Part shown: positions 25,544 through 33,875 of the stretch, in pieces
Numbering within the stretch: the first letter of the stretch is position 1
How the letters are laid out: every line of letters starts with the position of its first letter
Origin: Mycobacterium sp. AT1
Lineage (GTDB): Bacteria; Actinomycetota; Actinomycetes; Mycobacteriales; Mycobacteriaceae
Direction: 5' to 3'
Length of the DNA stretch: 64,000 bases
Assembly: GCF_002043095.1 (NCBI RefSeq)
Contig: NZ_MVOC01000015.1
Coordinates: 16,170 to 80,169, forward strand
Translations under genes and position numbers: made by a program
Notes under the pieces: model-generated
Told to the model about the DNA's origin: nothing
The model's input: the letters and a program-made list of their open reading frames with translations, nothing else
Database searches by the model: none

Positions 25544-26979
25544 GATTCGCCCTCTCCGGATGTCAGCACCGCGGCGGCGGCACGCCGCCAGCGGGCCAGG
25601 TGCTCGGACGCGCGGTCGTCGGACCACAGCGGTTCGTAGGTGTGCTCGGGCGTCCAGGTGCCGACGACGTCGGCCGGGCTCAGTGCCGGGTCGAGCGCGA
25701 GCCGGGCACACGCCGCGGCGCCCAACGGGGTGGCGTGCGCCGACGGGTAGACCTCGACGGGAATCCGAGCGAGGTCGGCCTGGGCCTGCATCAGGACGTC
25801 CGAACGCGTCAGCCCGCCGTCCACTCGAAGCCGCGTCAACGGTTGGCCCAAGTCTTGGCCGACCAGCTCGGCCAGGCACGCGACCTGTGCGGCGATGCCC
25901 TCCGCCAGAGCCCGAACCAGCTGCCCGCGCCCACTGCTCAGCGTCATTCCCGTGAACGAGGCGGTGGCCTGGGCGTCCCACCACGGGGCGGCCAGCCCGG
26001 CCAGCGCTGGCACACAGAGGACACCGGCGGAGTCGGCCGCCGCCACGGCGTCGAGCTGATCGGCGGCCGGGATCAGACCGAGGTCGACGGCCCACCGGAC
26101 GGCCGAGGCCGCGGTGTACACCTGTCCGTCCGCACAGTAGGAGGTGCGATCGCGAAGCGTCCACGCCACCGAGGTGGTCAGCCCCGCCGCCGACCTGGCG
26201 GCGTTGCCGCCGAGCTGGGCGAGCAGGAACGCACCGGTGCCGTACGTGCACTTGGCCGCGCCGGGATCCAGGCAGGCTTCGGCGAGCAGGGCGGCCTGCT
26301 GGTCGACGACGAGGCCGGCGACCGGTACCGGGGTGCCGCCGAAAATCGTTGTCTCACCGATGATCTGATCACAGTCGACGATGTCGGGCAGCGCCTCGTC
26401 GGCCAGACCGAACAGCTCGAGCAGATCGCGCCGCCAGGTCGCCGAGTCCAGATCGAGCAGCAGCGACCGGCTGGCCGTCGAGACGTCGGTGACGAAGGCA
26501 CCGCACAGCCGGTGCACCAGCCAGGTGTCGGTCGTGGTGACGACGCCGTCGCGGGTCAGGTTGGCTCGGATCCACGCCATCTTCGGGGCCGAGAAGTACG
26601 GGTCGAGCACCAGGCCGGTGCGCCTGGCGACGTCGGCCGCCGATGCGGCGAGGTCCGCGCAGATGGTCTCGGCGCGGCGGTCCTGCCAGACGATCGCCGG
26701 GCTCAGCGGCCGGCCCGTCGCGCGGTCCCAGGCGAGCACGGTCTCGCCCTGATTGGCCAGCGCCACCGCGGCGACGGGCACCCCCGCATCGGCAAGGGCA
26801 CGTCGACCCGCGTCGACCACCGAGTCCCAGAGCGCCTCGGGGTCCTGCTCGACGCCTCCCCCCGGCAGATACCGGGGGCGCAGCGCGACCTCCGCGATCG
26901 ACACCACCCGACCGGTGTCGTCGACGACGATCGCCTTGGTGCCCGAGGTGCCCTGGTCGACCGCCAACACGTGGCTCAT
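25540..26979 (-). CDS. FGGY-family carbohydrate (glycerol-like) kinase
   Basis: 479-residue sugar/polyol kinase. It has the ATP-site start AVDQGTSGTKAIVVD (about 6-20), the block ANQGETVLAWDRATGRPLSPAIVWQDRR characteristic of glycerol-kinase-like proteins, and the C-terminal RVDGGLTRSDVLMQAQADL. Because its operon partners are GlpA/GlpB-like, it probably phosphorylates a polyol or amino-polyol. ATG 26979 overlaps the permease stop (ATGA), which fixes the start inside a much longer open frame. Confidence 0.9.
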   Translation of the reverse strand: MSHVLAVDQGTSGTKAIVVDDTGRVVSIAEVALRPRYLPGGGVEQDPEALWDSVVDAGRRALADAGVPVAAVALANQGETVLAWDRATGRPLSPAIVWQDRRAETICADLAASAADVARRTGLVLDPYFSAPKMAWIRANLTRDGVVTTTDTWLVHRLCGAFVTDVSTASRSLLLDLDSATWRRDLLELFGLADEALPDIVDCDQIIGETTIFGGTPVPVAGLVVDQQAALLAEACLDPGAAKCTYGTGAFLLAQLGGNAARSAAGLTTSVAWTLRDRTSYCADGQVYTAASAVRWAVDLGLIPAADQLDAVAAADSAGVLCVPALAGLAAPWWDAQATASFTGMTLSSGRGQLVRALAEGIAAQVACLAELVGQDLGQPLTRLRVDGGLTRSDVLMQAQADLARIPVEVYPSAHATPLGAAACARLALDPALSPADVVGTWTPEHTYEPLWSDDRASEHLARWRRAAAAVLTSGEGES

Positions 26980-28490
26980 GGCTGGTGTGCGCCCGCCTCG
27001 TGGTCGAGGACCGCGTCGATCGAGTGCTGGTCGGGCATGGCCAGGCCGTCCCGCCCGCGGCGGGCGAGCAGATAGCCGAGGTACGCCGCACCGATCACGA
27101 CCATCACGATGACATAGAGCCAGGCGTCCTTGAAGCTGGCGTCGCGGAAGAGCGCGAGTTCGAAGACCAACCAGACCACGGCGACGACCAGGATCGGCTT
27201 CTCCCAGGCGCCCAGGTCGAACTTGCCGTTGACGGGGAGGGCCTTGCGCTTGACCAGATACAGCACCACGGTGGCGGCGTAGATGATCGCGGGCAACAGC
27301 GTGGCGGCGCCGAACAGGGTGAACAAGGCGTCTTCGGACTGCGAGAAGATGGCAAGGATGAGCTCGGCGAGGAGGACGAACAGCACCGTCGCCTTGAACG
27401 GCGTGTGGAATCGCGGCGATATGTGACTCCACTGCTGCCAGCCGGGGAAGCGCTCGTCGCGAGACATGGCCCACGTCAAGCGAACTCCCGTCATCATGAT
27501 GACCAGTCCGCACGCGAAGATGGCGATGACGACCATGAGGAGAAGCAGGGTGCTGACCACCGACCCGAGGGTGTCGTGGATGACGTCGGCGATCGGGGTT
27601 CCGGACTCGGCGAGGGCGACGGGGTCTCCCGCGGCCAGCGTCACGGCGACGAGGAACACGAAACCCAGGACACCGGAGGCGATGACGGCCTGACACATGG
27701 CTCGCGGCACCACGCGCTCCGGGTCGTTGGTCTCCTCAGCGAGGTTGGCCGCGGACTCGAAACCGACGATCGTGAAGGCGCCGAGCAGGAAGCCCAGCAT
27801 CCACGGGCCGGCCGACGTCCAGTCGCCGAAGCTCCAGAACCCCTCTGGCGCAACGGCTCCCTTGCTGAACAGATTGGCCCCGTCCATGTCGCCGCGGACG
27901 GCCGCGACCACCAGCAGCAGCACCGTCAGCGTGACCATGCCGACCAGCTCGAGGGACACCGCGCCGTTGTTCACCCGTTCAGTCCACTTGGTGGACAACG
28001 CCAGCAGCACCGCCTGCAGCAGAAGCACCAGCGCGGTGACCCCCCAGGTGACGGCCGCCGTGCCCTCGTAGTTCAGCAGCACCGGAAGCACGGTCGAGGC
28101 GATCGTGTAGTCGACCGCGACGACCACGACGGCCAGGAAGGTGAAGGAGATCCAGCCGATGATCCAGCCCAAGATCGGGTTGGCCAGCCGCGACATCCAT
28201 TGGTACGCATAGCCGGTCACGGGCATCCTCGAGGCGATGGTACCCAGGACGAAGGCCACGGCGAGCTGGCCAACCACGGCGATGGGCCACGTCCAGATTC
28301 CGACGGGACCCGAGGAGTTGAGCACTGCTCCGTAGGTGGTGAAGATGCCGGTCGCGATGGAGACGAAGGCGAACGCCACCGCGAAGGACGCGAACTTGCC
28401 GGTGTGACGCTCCATCGACTGCTTGTAGCCGAACTGCGCGAGCTCGGCCTCGTCACCCCCGGCTCGGGGGATTGGCTTCGGATCGCTCAT
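26976..28490 (-). CDS. APC-superfamily amino acid/polyamine permease
   Basis: 504-residue secondary transporter with about 12 membrane helices. It has the APC signature at the first helix (FAFVSIATGIFTTYGAVLNSSGP) and the EETNDPERVVPRAM loop. Family members import amino acids, GABA, amines or ethanolamine. Pairing with an FGGY kinase is unusual and hints at an amino alcohol. ATG 28490 is preceded by GGAGGAAC. A TTGACG-N17-CATACT promoter and a GntR-type operator lie directly upstream; this is the first gene of the five-gene operon. Confidence 0.9.
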   Translation of the reverse strand: MSDPKPIPRAGGDEAELAQFGYKQSMERHTGKFASFAVAFAFVSIATGIFTTYGAVLNSSGPVGIWTWPIAVVGQLAVAFVLGTIASRMPVTGYAYQWMSRLANPILGWIIGWISFTFLAVVVVAVDYTIASTVLPVLLNYEGTAAVTWGVTALVLLLQAVLLALSTKWTERVNNGAVSLELVGMVTLTVLLLVVAAVRGDMDGANLFSKGAVAPEGFWSFGDWTSAGPWMLGFLLGAFTIVGFESAANLAEETNDPERVVPRAMCQAVIASGVLGFVFLVAVTLAAGDPVALAESGTPIADVIHDTLGSVVSTLLLLMVVIAIFACGLVIMMTGVRLTWAMSRDERFPGWQQWSHISPRFHTPFKATVLFVLLAELILAIFSQSEDALFTLFGAATLLPAIIYAATVVLYLVKRKALPVNGKFDLGAWEKPILVVAVVWLVFELALFRDASFKDAWLYVIVMVVIGAAYLGYLLARRGRDGLAMPDQHSIDAVLDHEAGAHQP

Positions 28491-28505
28491 GCGGTTCCTC
28501 CAAGG

Positions 28506-28517
28506 TGGTATAGACCA
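28506..28517 (-). promoter_or_regulatory. GntR (HutC/DasR-like) operator 1
   Basis: TGGTATAGACCA differs by one base from the TGGTCTAGACCA palindrome typical of HutC/DasR-type GntR regulators. It lies at about +9 to +20 from the predicted transcription start of the permease operon, a roadblock position. Confidence 0.65.
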
Positions 28518-28531
28518 TGCGGTTGAACCAA

Positions 28532-28560
28532 AGTATGGGAGCGGGGCCACGCGCCGTCAA
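28532..28560 (-). promoter_or_regulatory. Promoter of permease-kinase operon
   Basis: On the minus strand TTGACG (28560-28555) and CATACT (28537-28532) are separated by exactly 17 bp. The predicted start near 28525 gives a leader of about 35 nt ending in a GGAGGA ribosome binding site. Confidence 0.6.
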
Positions 28561-28588
28561 CCCCGGAAATCGACTGTTAACACGCCGG

Positions 28589-28600
28589 TGGACTAGACCA
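28589..28600 (+). promoter_or_regulatory. GntR (HutC/DasR-like) operator 2
   Basis: TGGACTAGACCA, again one base from the TGGTCTAGACCA consensus, lies 40 bp before the GntR start codon and upstream of the permease promoter. Autoregulation of the GntR gene is likely. Confidence 0.6.
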
Positions 28601-28640
28601 AGCGGTCACTTGGCCAACGCCGCGGAGATACCCTGCTTGG

Positions 28641-29372
28641 ATGACGGCGTCGAGGAGAGAGCGAAGGCCTTCGACCACTCCGCGCTACATCGCGATCGCC
28701 GCTCAGGTGCGGGACCGAATCCTCGTCGACCAGCTCGGACCTCATACCCTGCTGCCGTCGGAACGCGAGCTCGCGGAACTACATCAGGTCAGCCGGATGA
28801 CCGCGCGGCAGGCGCTGTCACTGCTGGAGAACGAGGGCGTGGTCTACCGACGGCCACCGCGTGGCACGTTCGTCGCCGAGCCCCGCGTGCGGTTCCACAT
28901 CGGCAGTTTCTCCGAGGAGGTGTCCCGACTGGGCCGCCACCCGGCGGCAAAACTGCTGTGGGCCGAACATCAGGAGCCGACCCCGTCGGTGCGGCTGGCC
29001 CTCGAACTCGACGACGGTGCGGCGGTGCACGTGTTTCATCGCCTGCGCACCGTCGACGACGTTCCCTTCGCGCTCGAGACGACGTTCCTACCCGCCGACC
29101 TGACCCCGGGCATCCTCGACCTCGCCGACGAGGGGTCCCTCTGGGCGACGCTGCGAGACCGGTATGGCATCGAACTCAGCCGCTCGACGGCCGTGCTGGA
29201 GTCGATCGTCCTCGACGATTCCTCGAGTGCACAGCTCAACGTCCGGCCCGGCTCGGCGGGCACCCTGCTGACCAGGACGACGTTCGGCGCGGGCGACCGA
29301 CGGGTTGAGTTCGCCCGCGACGTCTACCGCGCCGACCGCGCGTCCTTCGAGGTGTCGGTGGACCTCTCCTAG
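28641..29372 (+). CDS. GntR-family regulator (HutC/UTRA subfamily)
   Basis: 243-residue regulator. The N-terminal winged helix includes LLPSERELAELHQVSRMTARQALSLLENEGVVYRRPPRGTFV (about 37-78). The C-terminal UTRA ligand domain is of HutC type (VFHRLRTVDDVPFALETTFLP). It is divergent from the permease-kinase operon, and both operator-like sites in the gap match its subfamily, so it is the likely effector-released repressor of that operon. Confidence 0.9.
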   Translation: MTASRRERRPSTTPRYIAIAAQVRDRILVDQLGPHTLLPSERELAELHQVSRMTARQALSLLENEGVVYRRPPRGTFVAEPRVRFHIGSFSEEVSRLGRHPAAKLLWAEHQEPTPSVRLALELDDGAAVHVFHRLRTVDDVPFALETTFLPADLTPGILDLADEGSLWATLRDRYGIELSRSTAVLESIVLDDSSSAQLNVRPGSAGTLLTRTTFGAGDRRVEFARDVYRADRASFEVSVDLS

Positions 29373-29391
29373 CAGTATCCGCTCGCGGACT

Positions 29392-29439
29392 GTGGGCCCT
29401 ATGTACGGATACGGCGTCACTTCCGTGCATAGGCCCCAC
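29392..29439. terminator. Long hairpin between GntR and glucosidase genes
   Basis: An 18-base left arm (29392-29409) pairs with 29422-29439 with one G-U pair and one mismatch, leaving a 12-base loop. The stop codon of the convergent glucosidase (29417-29419) lies in the loop. It should terminate transcription from both sides. Confidence 0.65.
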
Positions 29440-31021
29440 GGTGAAGAACCCCTTGTCGACCCACGACGGCCACGGCTTCCCACGGCCCGAGCACTCCGGC
29501 CGCCGCGGGCCCGGTGACGGCGGCACTGGAGACGATCACCTCGCCCATCGGTTCGAGGCCGACGGGCTCGTCGGAGAAGTTCGCGGTCACCGTCAGAGGA
29601 CCGCTGCCGAACGCCCAGAGTCGTTGCGTCACCTCGAGTTCGCGGTAGCCGGCCGTCGGATCCGACAGGTACTGACGACGGACCGCGACGAGGGTGCGCA
29701 CCAGGGCCAGCATCGAGGTCGGGTCCTTGGACTGGTCTTCGACGTTCTGCTCCGCGTCGGGGTGCAGGGGCAGCCACGGGGAGCCGCTGGAGAAGCCACC
29801 CGATTCGGTGGCGTCCCAACGCATGGGGGCACGTGCGTTGTCGCGCGGCCACTGCCCGTTCAAGCACCCGGCCGTGAGCGGATCCCGGTGCAACTCCGCC
29901 GGGATGTCGCTGTCGCCCATGCCAAGCTCGTCTCCGTAGTAGAGGACGTAGGCCCCGGGCAGCAGCGCAATCACCGCTTGTGCCAGGCGTGCTCGTCGCT
30001 GGTCGCCTGCCGCCCAACGCGTCGCCGCCCGAGACAGGTCGTGGTTGGACGCCGCCCACACCATGCACGTGCCCGCCGGCGTCGTCGCGTAGGAATCGGC
30101 CACCACGCGCGCGAGGGCCTGCGGCTCGAAGGGCGCGAAGATGAACGGAAAGTTCAGTGCCAGTTGGAGTTCGTCATTCTCGCCGTAGTACGGAGCGAGT
30201 TCGTCGACTCGCGACACCCAGGTCTCCCCCATCAGGAGCGGCGGATCCTCGCGTTGTTCTGCCCTTGCCCGCCAATGCCGGTAGACGTCGTGGACCTCGG
30301 GTTGGTTGAAGTTGTAGACGTGCTGCACGCCGTGGCGACCCTGGATCTCGGTATCGCCGATGTGCGCCCTTGGGTGTTCGGGATTGTCGCGCAGCAGGCG
30401 GTCGTGGTACAGCCCATTGGCGACGTCGATCCGGAACCCGGCCACTCCGCGGGCCAGCCAGAAGTCGACGATCAGATCGAACTCCTCGTGCACCTTCGGA
30501 TTCCACCAGTTGAGGTCGGGCTGCGCATCGAGGAAGTTGTGCAGGTAGTACTGCGACGTGCCGTCATCCCACGTCCACGCCGACTCGCCGGTGTCGTCGA
30601 GCCAGTTGTTCGGCGGCGTGCCATCGGGTTTCGCGTCGGCCCACACGTAGTAGTCCCGGTAGGGCGACGTGGCCGACGACCGTGATTCGACGAACCACGG
30701 GTGGCTCGCGCTGGTGTGATTGGGCACCAGATCCATCACGACGCGGATGTCGCGCTCGGCGCACGTCGCGACGAGTTCGTCTAGGTCGGCCAACGTGCCG
30801 AGATCGGGATGGACGTCGGTGTAGTCGGAGACGTCGTATCCCCAATCCCGATCGGGCGATGACGTGATCGGCGACAACCACAGGGCGGTGATTCCGAGAT
30901 CGTCCAGGTAGTCGACGCCCTCGATCACCCCGCGCAGGTCTCCGTAGCCGTCGCCGTCGGAGTCCCGGAACGATCGCACGTAGGCGTGATAGATCGTTCC
31001 TCCCACCCACCAGCCTCCCAT
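29417..31021 (-). CDS. GH13 alpha-glucosidase
   Basis: 534-residue glycoside hydrolase family 13 enzyme of the oligo-1,6-glucosidase/alpha-glucosidase type. The four conserved regions are present: DLVPNHTS (97-104), FRIDVANG with nucleophile D199, GETWV with acid E266, and SNHD with D328. There is no signal peptide, so it is cytosolic and acts on imported oligosaccharides or trehalose-like sugars. ATG 31021 shares a base with the stop of the upstream binding-protein gene. The pair is controlled by the divergent LacI regulator (inference). Confidence 0.92.
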   Translation of the reverse strand: MGGWWVGGTIYHAYVRSFRDSDGDGYGDLRGVIEGVDYLDDLGITALWLSPITSSPDRDWGYDVSDYTDVHPDLGTLADLDELVATCAERDIRVVMDLVPNHTSASHPWFVESRSSATSPYRDYYVWADAKPDGTPPNNWLDDTGESAWTWDDGTSQYYLHNFLDAQPDLNWWNPKVHEEFDLIVDFWLARGVAGFRIDVANGLYHDRLLRDNPEHPRAHIGDTEIQGRHGVQHVYNFNQPEVHDVYRHWRARAEQREDPPLLMGETWVSRVDELAPYYGENDELQLALNFPFIFAPFEPQALARVVADSYATTPAGTCMVWAASNHDLSRAATRWAAGDQRRARLAQAVIALLPGAYVLYYGDELGMGDSDIPAELHRDPLTAGCLNGQWPRDNARAPMRWDATESGGFSSGSPWLPLHPDAEQNVEDQSKDPTSMLALVRTLVAVRRQYLSDPTAGYRELEVTQRLWAFGSGPLTVTANFSDEPVGLEPMGEVIVSSAAVTGPAAAGVLGPWEAVAVVGRQGVLHRGAYARK

Positions 31022-32604
31022 CACTGGTAGAGCTCGTTGAGTGACAGGCTGGTCGGCACCGCGACGTTGTGCGCCTGCTCGACGCCCTTCAGCCACGGCT
31101 GGGTGACCATGAAGTCGGCGACGTCGACCAGATTCATCCAGCAGCCGGTGGCCTGGGCCTGCTCGGCGGCTGTCGAAAAGTCCTCGGCCGAACCGGTTTC
31201 GCGGCCACGGGCAATCAACGCCGTCGCCTCAGGAGACGAACAACCGAAGAAGTTCACGCCACCATCGGGGTCGAAGTTGATGTGCTCGAAGAGGTAGGGG
31301 TGGGGCGCATCGGGGAAGCCGAGATTCACCAGAATGTCCGGCGCGCCGTCCCGGTTGCTCGTCCAGCCGAAGATCTGCGAGGCGGGATACGCCTGCTCGG
31401 TCACCGTCAGGCCCGATTGCGAGAGCTGGTTGCCCATGAGCGCGGCGACCTGTTGATTGTCCGGAGACGACGAGTCATAGCCGATCACGATGGCACGGGT
31501 GTTGGCGGGAAGACCGTTGACCGCGGCCTTGAGCACCTCGGGGTCGTAGGCGATCTTCTGAGGCGCGTAGCGCGGATCGTTGATGTTCGCCGGATAGATC
31601 TGCTTGGCTGCGGTGCCCCTGCTGAAATACGCGTTCGTGACCAGCTCGTCGACGTTGACGGCCTGCAGAAGGGCCTTGCGAACCGCGGGATCCGTCATGA
31701 CCGGGGTGTGCGGGTTGACGTACATGTAGTCCGCGCCTGCGGTCGGCAGAATGTGCGTCGCGAACTTGGGATTCGACGTGTACGTGTTGACTGCCGACGA
31801 TGGGATGTCGTGCAGGATGGCGGCGATCGTGCCGCTCTCCAACGCCAACTGCTGAGCGCTCGAGTCGGTCATCACGGGGACGTTGACGGTCTCGTAGTAC
31901 GGCTTCTTGCCCCAGTAGTCGGCGAAGGCCGAGAGTTGGTACTTGTCACCGATCTTCGCGTCGGTCAGCTGATACGGCCCGGTCCCGACGTCGTGGGTGG
32001 TGAGGTATGTCTGTCCGTGGTCGTTACCCGCGTTGGCGGCCAGTGCGGTGGGACTGGTGAGTTTGGGCCCATACGGTGAGGCTAGGGCGTAGAGGAACGA
32101 CGAGTCTGGCGACTTGAGTTGGATGGTCGCTGCGAAGTCACCCTGCGTCTCAACCGATTCCACCTCCTTGACCATGTACGCCGGGCCCTGGTCCACTGCG
32201 GCTCGGCGATCGAACGACGCCTTGATCGCCGCAGAGGTCAGTGGTGTTCCGTCGTGGAACTTCACCCCCTGGCGCAGTTGGAACGTGAAGGTTCGATGAT
32301 CGGGCGACTCGGTCCACGTGGTGGCCAGGGCAGGTGCCAAGGTCGGCGTGGCGGTCCCCGAGGCGAATGTCAGGAGCCCCTCGTAGAGGTTGGTGGTCAG
32401 CAGCAGGCCCTGCGTGCCGTAGAAGACGTCGGGATCCGGTGGCTGACCGGGGTCCTGCAGGAACGACAGCTCCAACGTCTTCTCGGTCGGCGCGGCGTTG
32501 GGGGTCGTCGACCCGCCCCCGCATCCGGCCAGGAGCAGCACCGTGGTCAGGGCCATGGCGGTCAGCCCCCGCGTCGCGGGGCGGTCGATCGACTTGGGCG
32601 TCAT
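31021..32604 (-). CDS. Family-5 solute-binding lipoprotein (no cognate permease nearby)
   Basis: 527-residue extracytoplasmic binding protein of the SBP_bac_5 (DppA/OppA) family. The signal peptide ends in a lipobox, LLLAGC, with the lipidated cysteine at residue 28. Family blocks include LRQGVKFHDGTPLTSAAIKASFDR and the TGPYQL motif. These proteins bind peptides, nickel or, in some actinobacteria, oligosaccharides. It shares an operon with a GH13 enzyme and a LacI regulator, which favours a sugar ligand. No ABC permease or ATPase gene is present, so it may borrow another system. Confidence 0.88.
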   Translation of the reverse strand: MTPKSIDRPATRGLTAMALTTVLLLAGCGGGSTTPNAAPTEKTLELSFLQDPGQPPDPDVFYGTQGLLLTTNLYEGLLTFASGTATPTLAPALATTWTESPDHRTFTFQLRQGVKFHDGTPLTSAAIKASFDRRAAVDQGPAYMVKEVESVETQGDFAATIQLKSPDSSFLYALASPYGPKLTSPTALAANAGNDHGQTYLTTHDVGTGPYQLTDAKIGDKYQLSAFADYWGKKPYYETVNVPVMTDSSAQQLALESGTIAAILHDIPSSAVNTYTSNPKFATHILPTAGADYMYVNPHTPVMTDPAVRKALLQAVNVDELVTNAYFSRGTAAKQIYPANINDPRYAPQKIAYDPEVLKAAVNGLPANTRAIVIGYDSSSPDNQQVAALMGNQLSQSGLTVTEQAYPASQIFGWTSNRDGAPDILVNLGFPDAPHPYLFEHINFDPDGGVNFFGCSSPEATALIARGRETGSAEDFSTAAEQAQATGCWMNLVDVADFMVTQPWLKGVEQAHNVAVPTSLSLNELYQ

Positions 32605-32692
32605 GAGTTCGACTCTCTCCTAGAGTGTTTCGACGTCCCCAGCCCAACGGTCGGTTCGCGGCGACTGTCACCACGACACCCTCCGGCGTGTG

Positions 32693-32710
32693 AGGTAAAT
32701 CGATTTACCT
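32693..32710 (-). promoter_or_regulatory. Perfect LacI-type operator
   Basis: AGGTAAATCGATTTACCT is a perfect 18-bp palindrome with the central CG typical of LacI-family operators. It covers the predicted transcription start of the binding-protein operon, so a bound repressor would block initiation. Confidence 0.8.
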
Positions 32711-32712
32711 AG

Positions 32713-32741
32713 AGTAAAAGCCGCCCGGTAGGCGCTGTCAA
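32713..32741 (-). promoter_or_regulatory. Promoter of binding-protein/glucosidase operon
   Basis: On the minus strand TTGACA (32741-32736) and TTTACT (32718-32713) are separated by 17 bp, a near-consensus sigma-A promoter. The predicted start near 32706 falls inside the operator and leaves a leader of about 100 nt. Confidence 0.7.
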
Positions 32742-32787
32742 CCCGAGACGACGAATCGGTGCCGCCCGAATGGGGTACCTTCTCGCC

Positions 32788-33861
32788 GTGGTGACGATGA
32801 AGGATGTGGCGCTCGCGGCGGGCGTTTCGCCTGCCACGGTGTCCAACGCCTTCCAGGGGCGAGCCGGAAAGCTCTCAGAGAGTCAACGGTTGCGGGTCCT
32901 GGAGGTCGCAGCCGAACTCGGTTACCACGGGCCCGATCCCGCGGGCCGCGTGCTGCGCACCGGTGTCATCGGTGCGATCGGTGCCATGTTCACCGAGACC
33001 CTCTCGTTCGTCTTCGACGACGCGTCTGCGGTCCTTCTGCTGAAGGGCATTTCACAGATCGCCGAGCAGGCCGATCTCACGCTGTCGCTCTTGCCATTTC
33101 CACCGCACACACCCGGGGCAGATGCCGCCGCACGACAGCAGCGCGACGCTCACATCGTCAGGAGCAGCCTGGTCGACCGCTTCCTCGCCTATTCGATGCC
33201 CGACGACCATCCCGCAGTGGTGACGGCCATCGCGCGGCGCCTTCCCACCGTCATCGTCGATGCTCCGTTTCGCCAAGACGTGCACTACGTCGGAATTCAC
33301 GACAGGGCGGCCGCACGCGAGGCGGCCGAGCACCTCATCGCGCTGGGGCACCGAAAGTTCGGCATCATCGTCGACCGACTGGTGCCAGACGGACGCAGCG
33401 GATTCGTCGACGCCGCGCGGCTGAAGTCGACGCAGGAGGCCGTCCCGAGGGAGCGTCTGGCCGGCTACCGGGAGGCCTTCACCGCCGCCGGGATCAAGTG
33501 GTCCTCGGTCCCGTTGCTCGAGGCGGGTGGCCTCACCGTTCCCCTGTTCGACGTCGCGGCAGAGCTCCTGCTCGACACCCACGACGTGACCGCCGTCCTC
33601 GCGGTGAACGACGAGCTCGGCATGGCCGTGCTCCGCGCGTGTCGACGGCGGAACATCGCTGTGCCAGAACAACTATCGGTCGTCGGATTCGACGACGTCC
33701 CTGCCGCAGCCGACACGGGCCTGACGACGGTCCACCAGTCGTTCGTCGAGAAGGGCCGGGCGGCAGCGCAGCTGCTCACCGACGGTACGTCGGCCAAGCC
33801 CCAGCGAGTGCTGCTGCCGACCACATTCGTCGAGCGCACCTCTACAGCCAGCCCCGGCTAG
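32788..33861 (+). CDS. LacI-family transcriptional regulator
   Basis: 357-residue LacI-type repressor. The HTH MKDVALAAGVSPATVSNAFQG is at the N-terminus, followed by a hinge helix and a periplasmic-binding-like effector domain with LSVVGFDDVPAAADTGLTTVHQ near the C-terminus. It is divergent from the SBP-glucosidase operon, whose promoter overlaps a perfect 18-bp palindrome. Start choice is uncertain between GTG 32788, GTG 32791 and ATG 32770; a TACCTT box 7 bp before GTG 32788 would make it leaderless. Confidence 0.9.
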   Translation: MVTMKDVALAAGVSPATVSNAFQGRAGKLSESQRLRVLEVAAELGYHGPDPAGRVLRTGVIGAIGAMFTETLSFVFDDASAVLLLKGISQIAEQADLTLSLLPFPPHTPGADAAARQQRDAHIVRSSLVDRFLAYSMPDDHPAVVTAIARRLPTVIVDAPFRQDVHYVGIHDRAAAREAAEHLIALGHRKFGIIVDRLVPDGRSGFVDAARLKSTQEAVPRERLAGYREAFTAAGIKWSSVPLLEAGGLTVPLFDVAAELLLDTHDVTAVLAVNDELGMAVLRACRRRNIAVPEQLSVVGFDDVPAAADTGLTTVHQSFVEKGRAAAQLLTDGTSAKPQRVLLPTTFVERTSTASPG

Positions 33862-33875
33862 GCCGGCCTAGCCGG
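33854..33875. terminator. Perfect 22-bp palindrome with both stop codons
   Basis: A perfect palindrome (9-bp arms CCGGCTAGG / CCTAGCCGG around CCGG) sits at the convergent junction. The LacI stop (33859-33861) and the reductase stop (33868-33870) are symmetric TAG codons inside it. It is a compact bidirectional terminator candidate without a U tract. Confidence 0.65.

Noticed and set aside
25544..26251. N-terminal extension of the GlpA-like frame
   Set aside because: It overlaps the FGGY kinase entirely and has no domain resemblance; the CTGA junction gives a better start.
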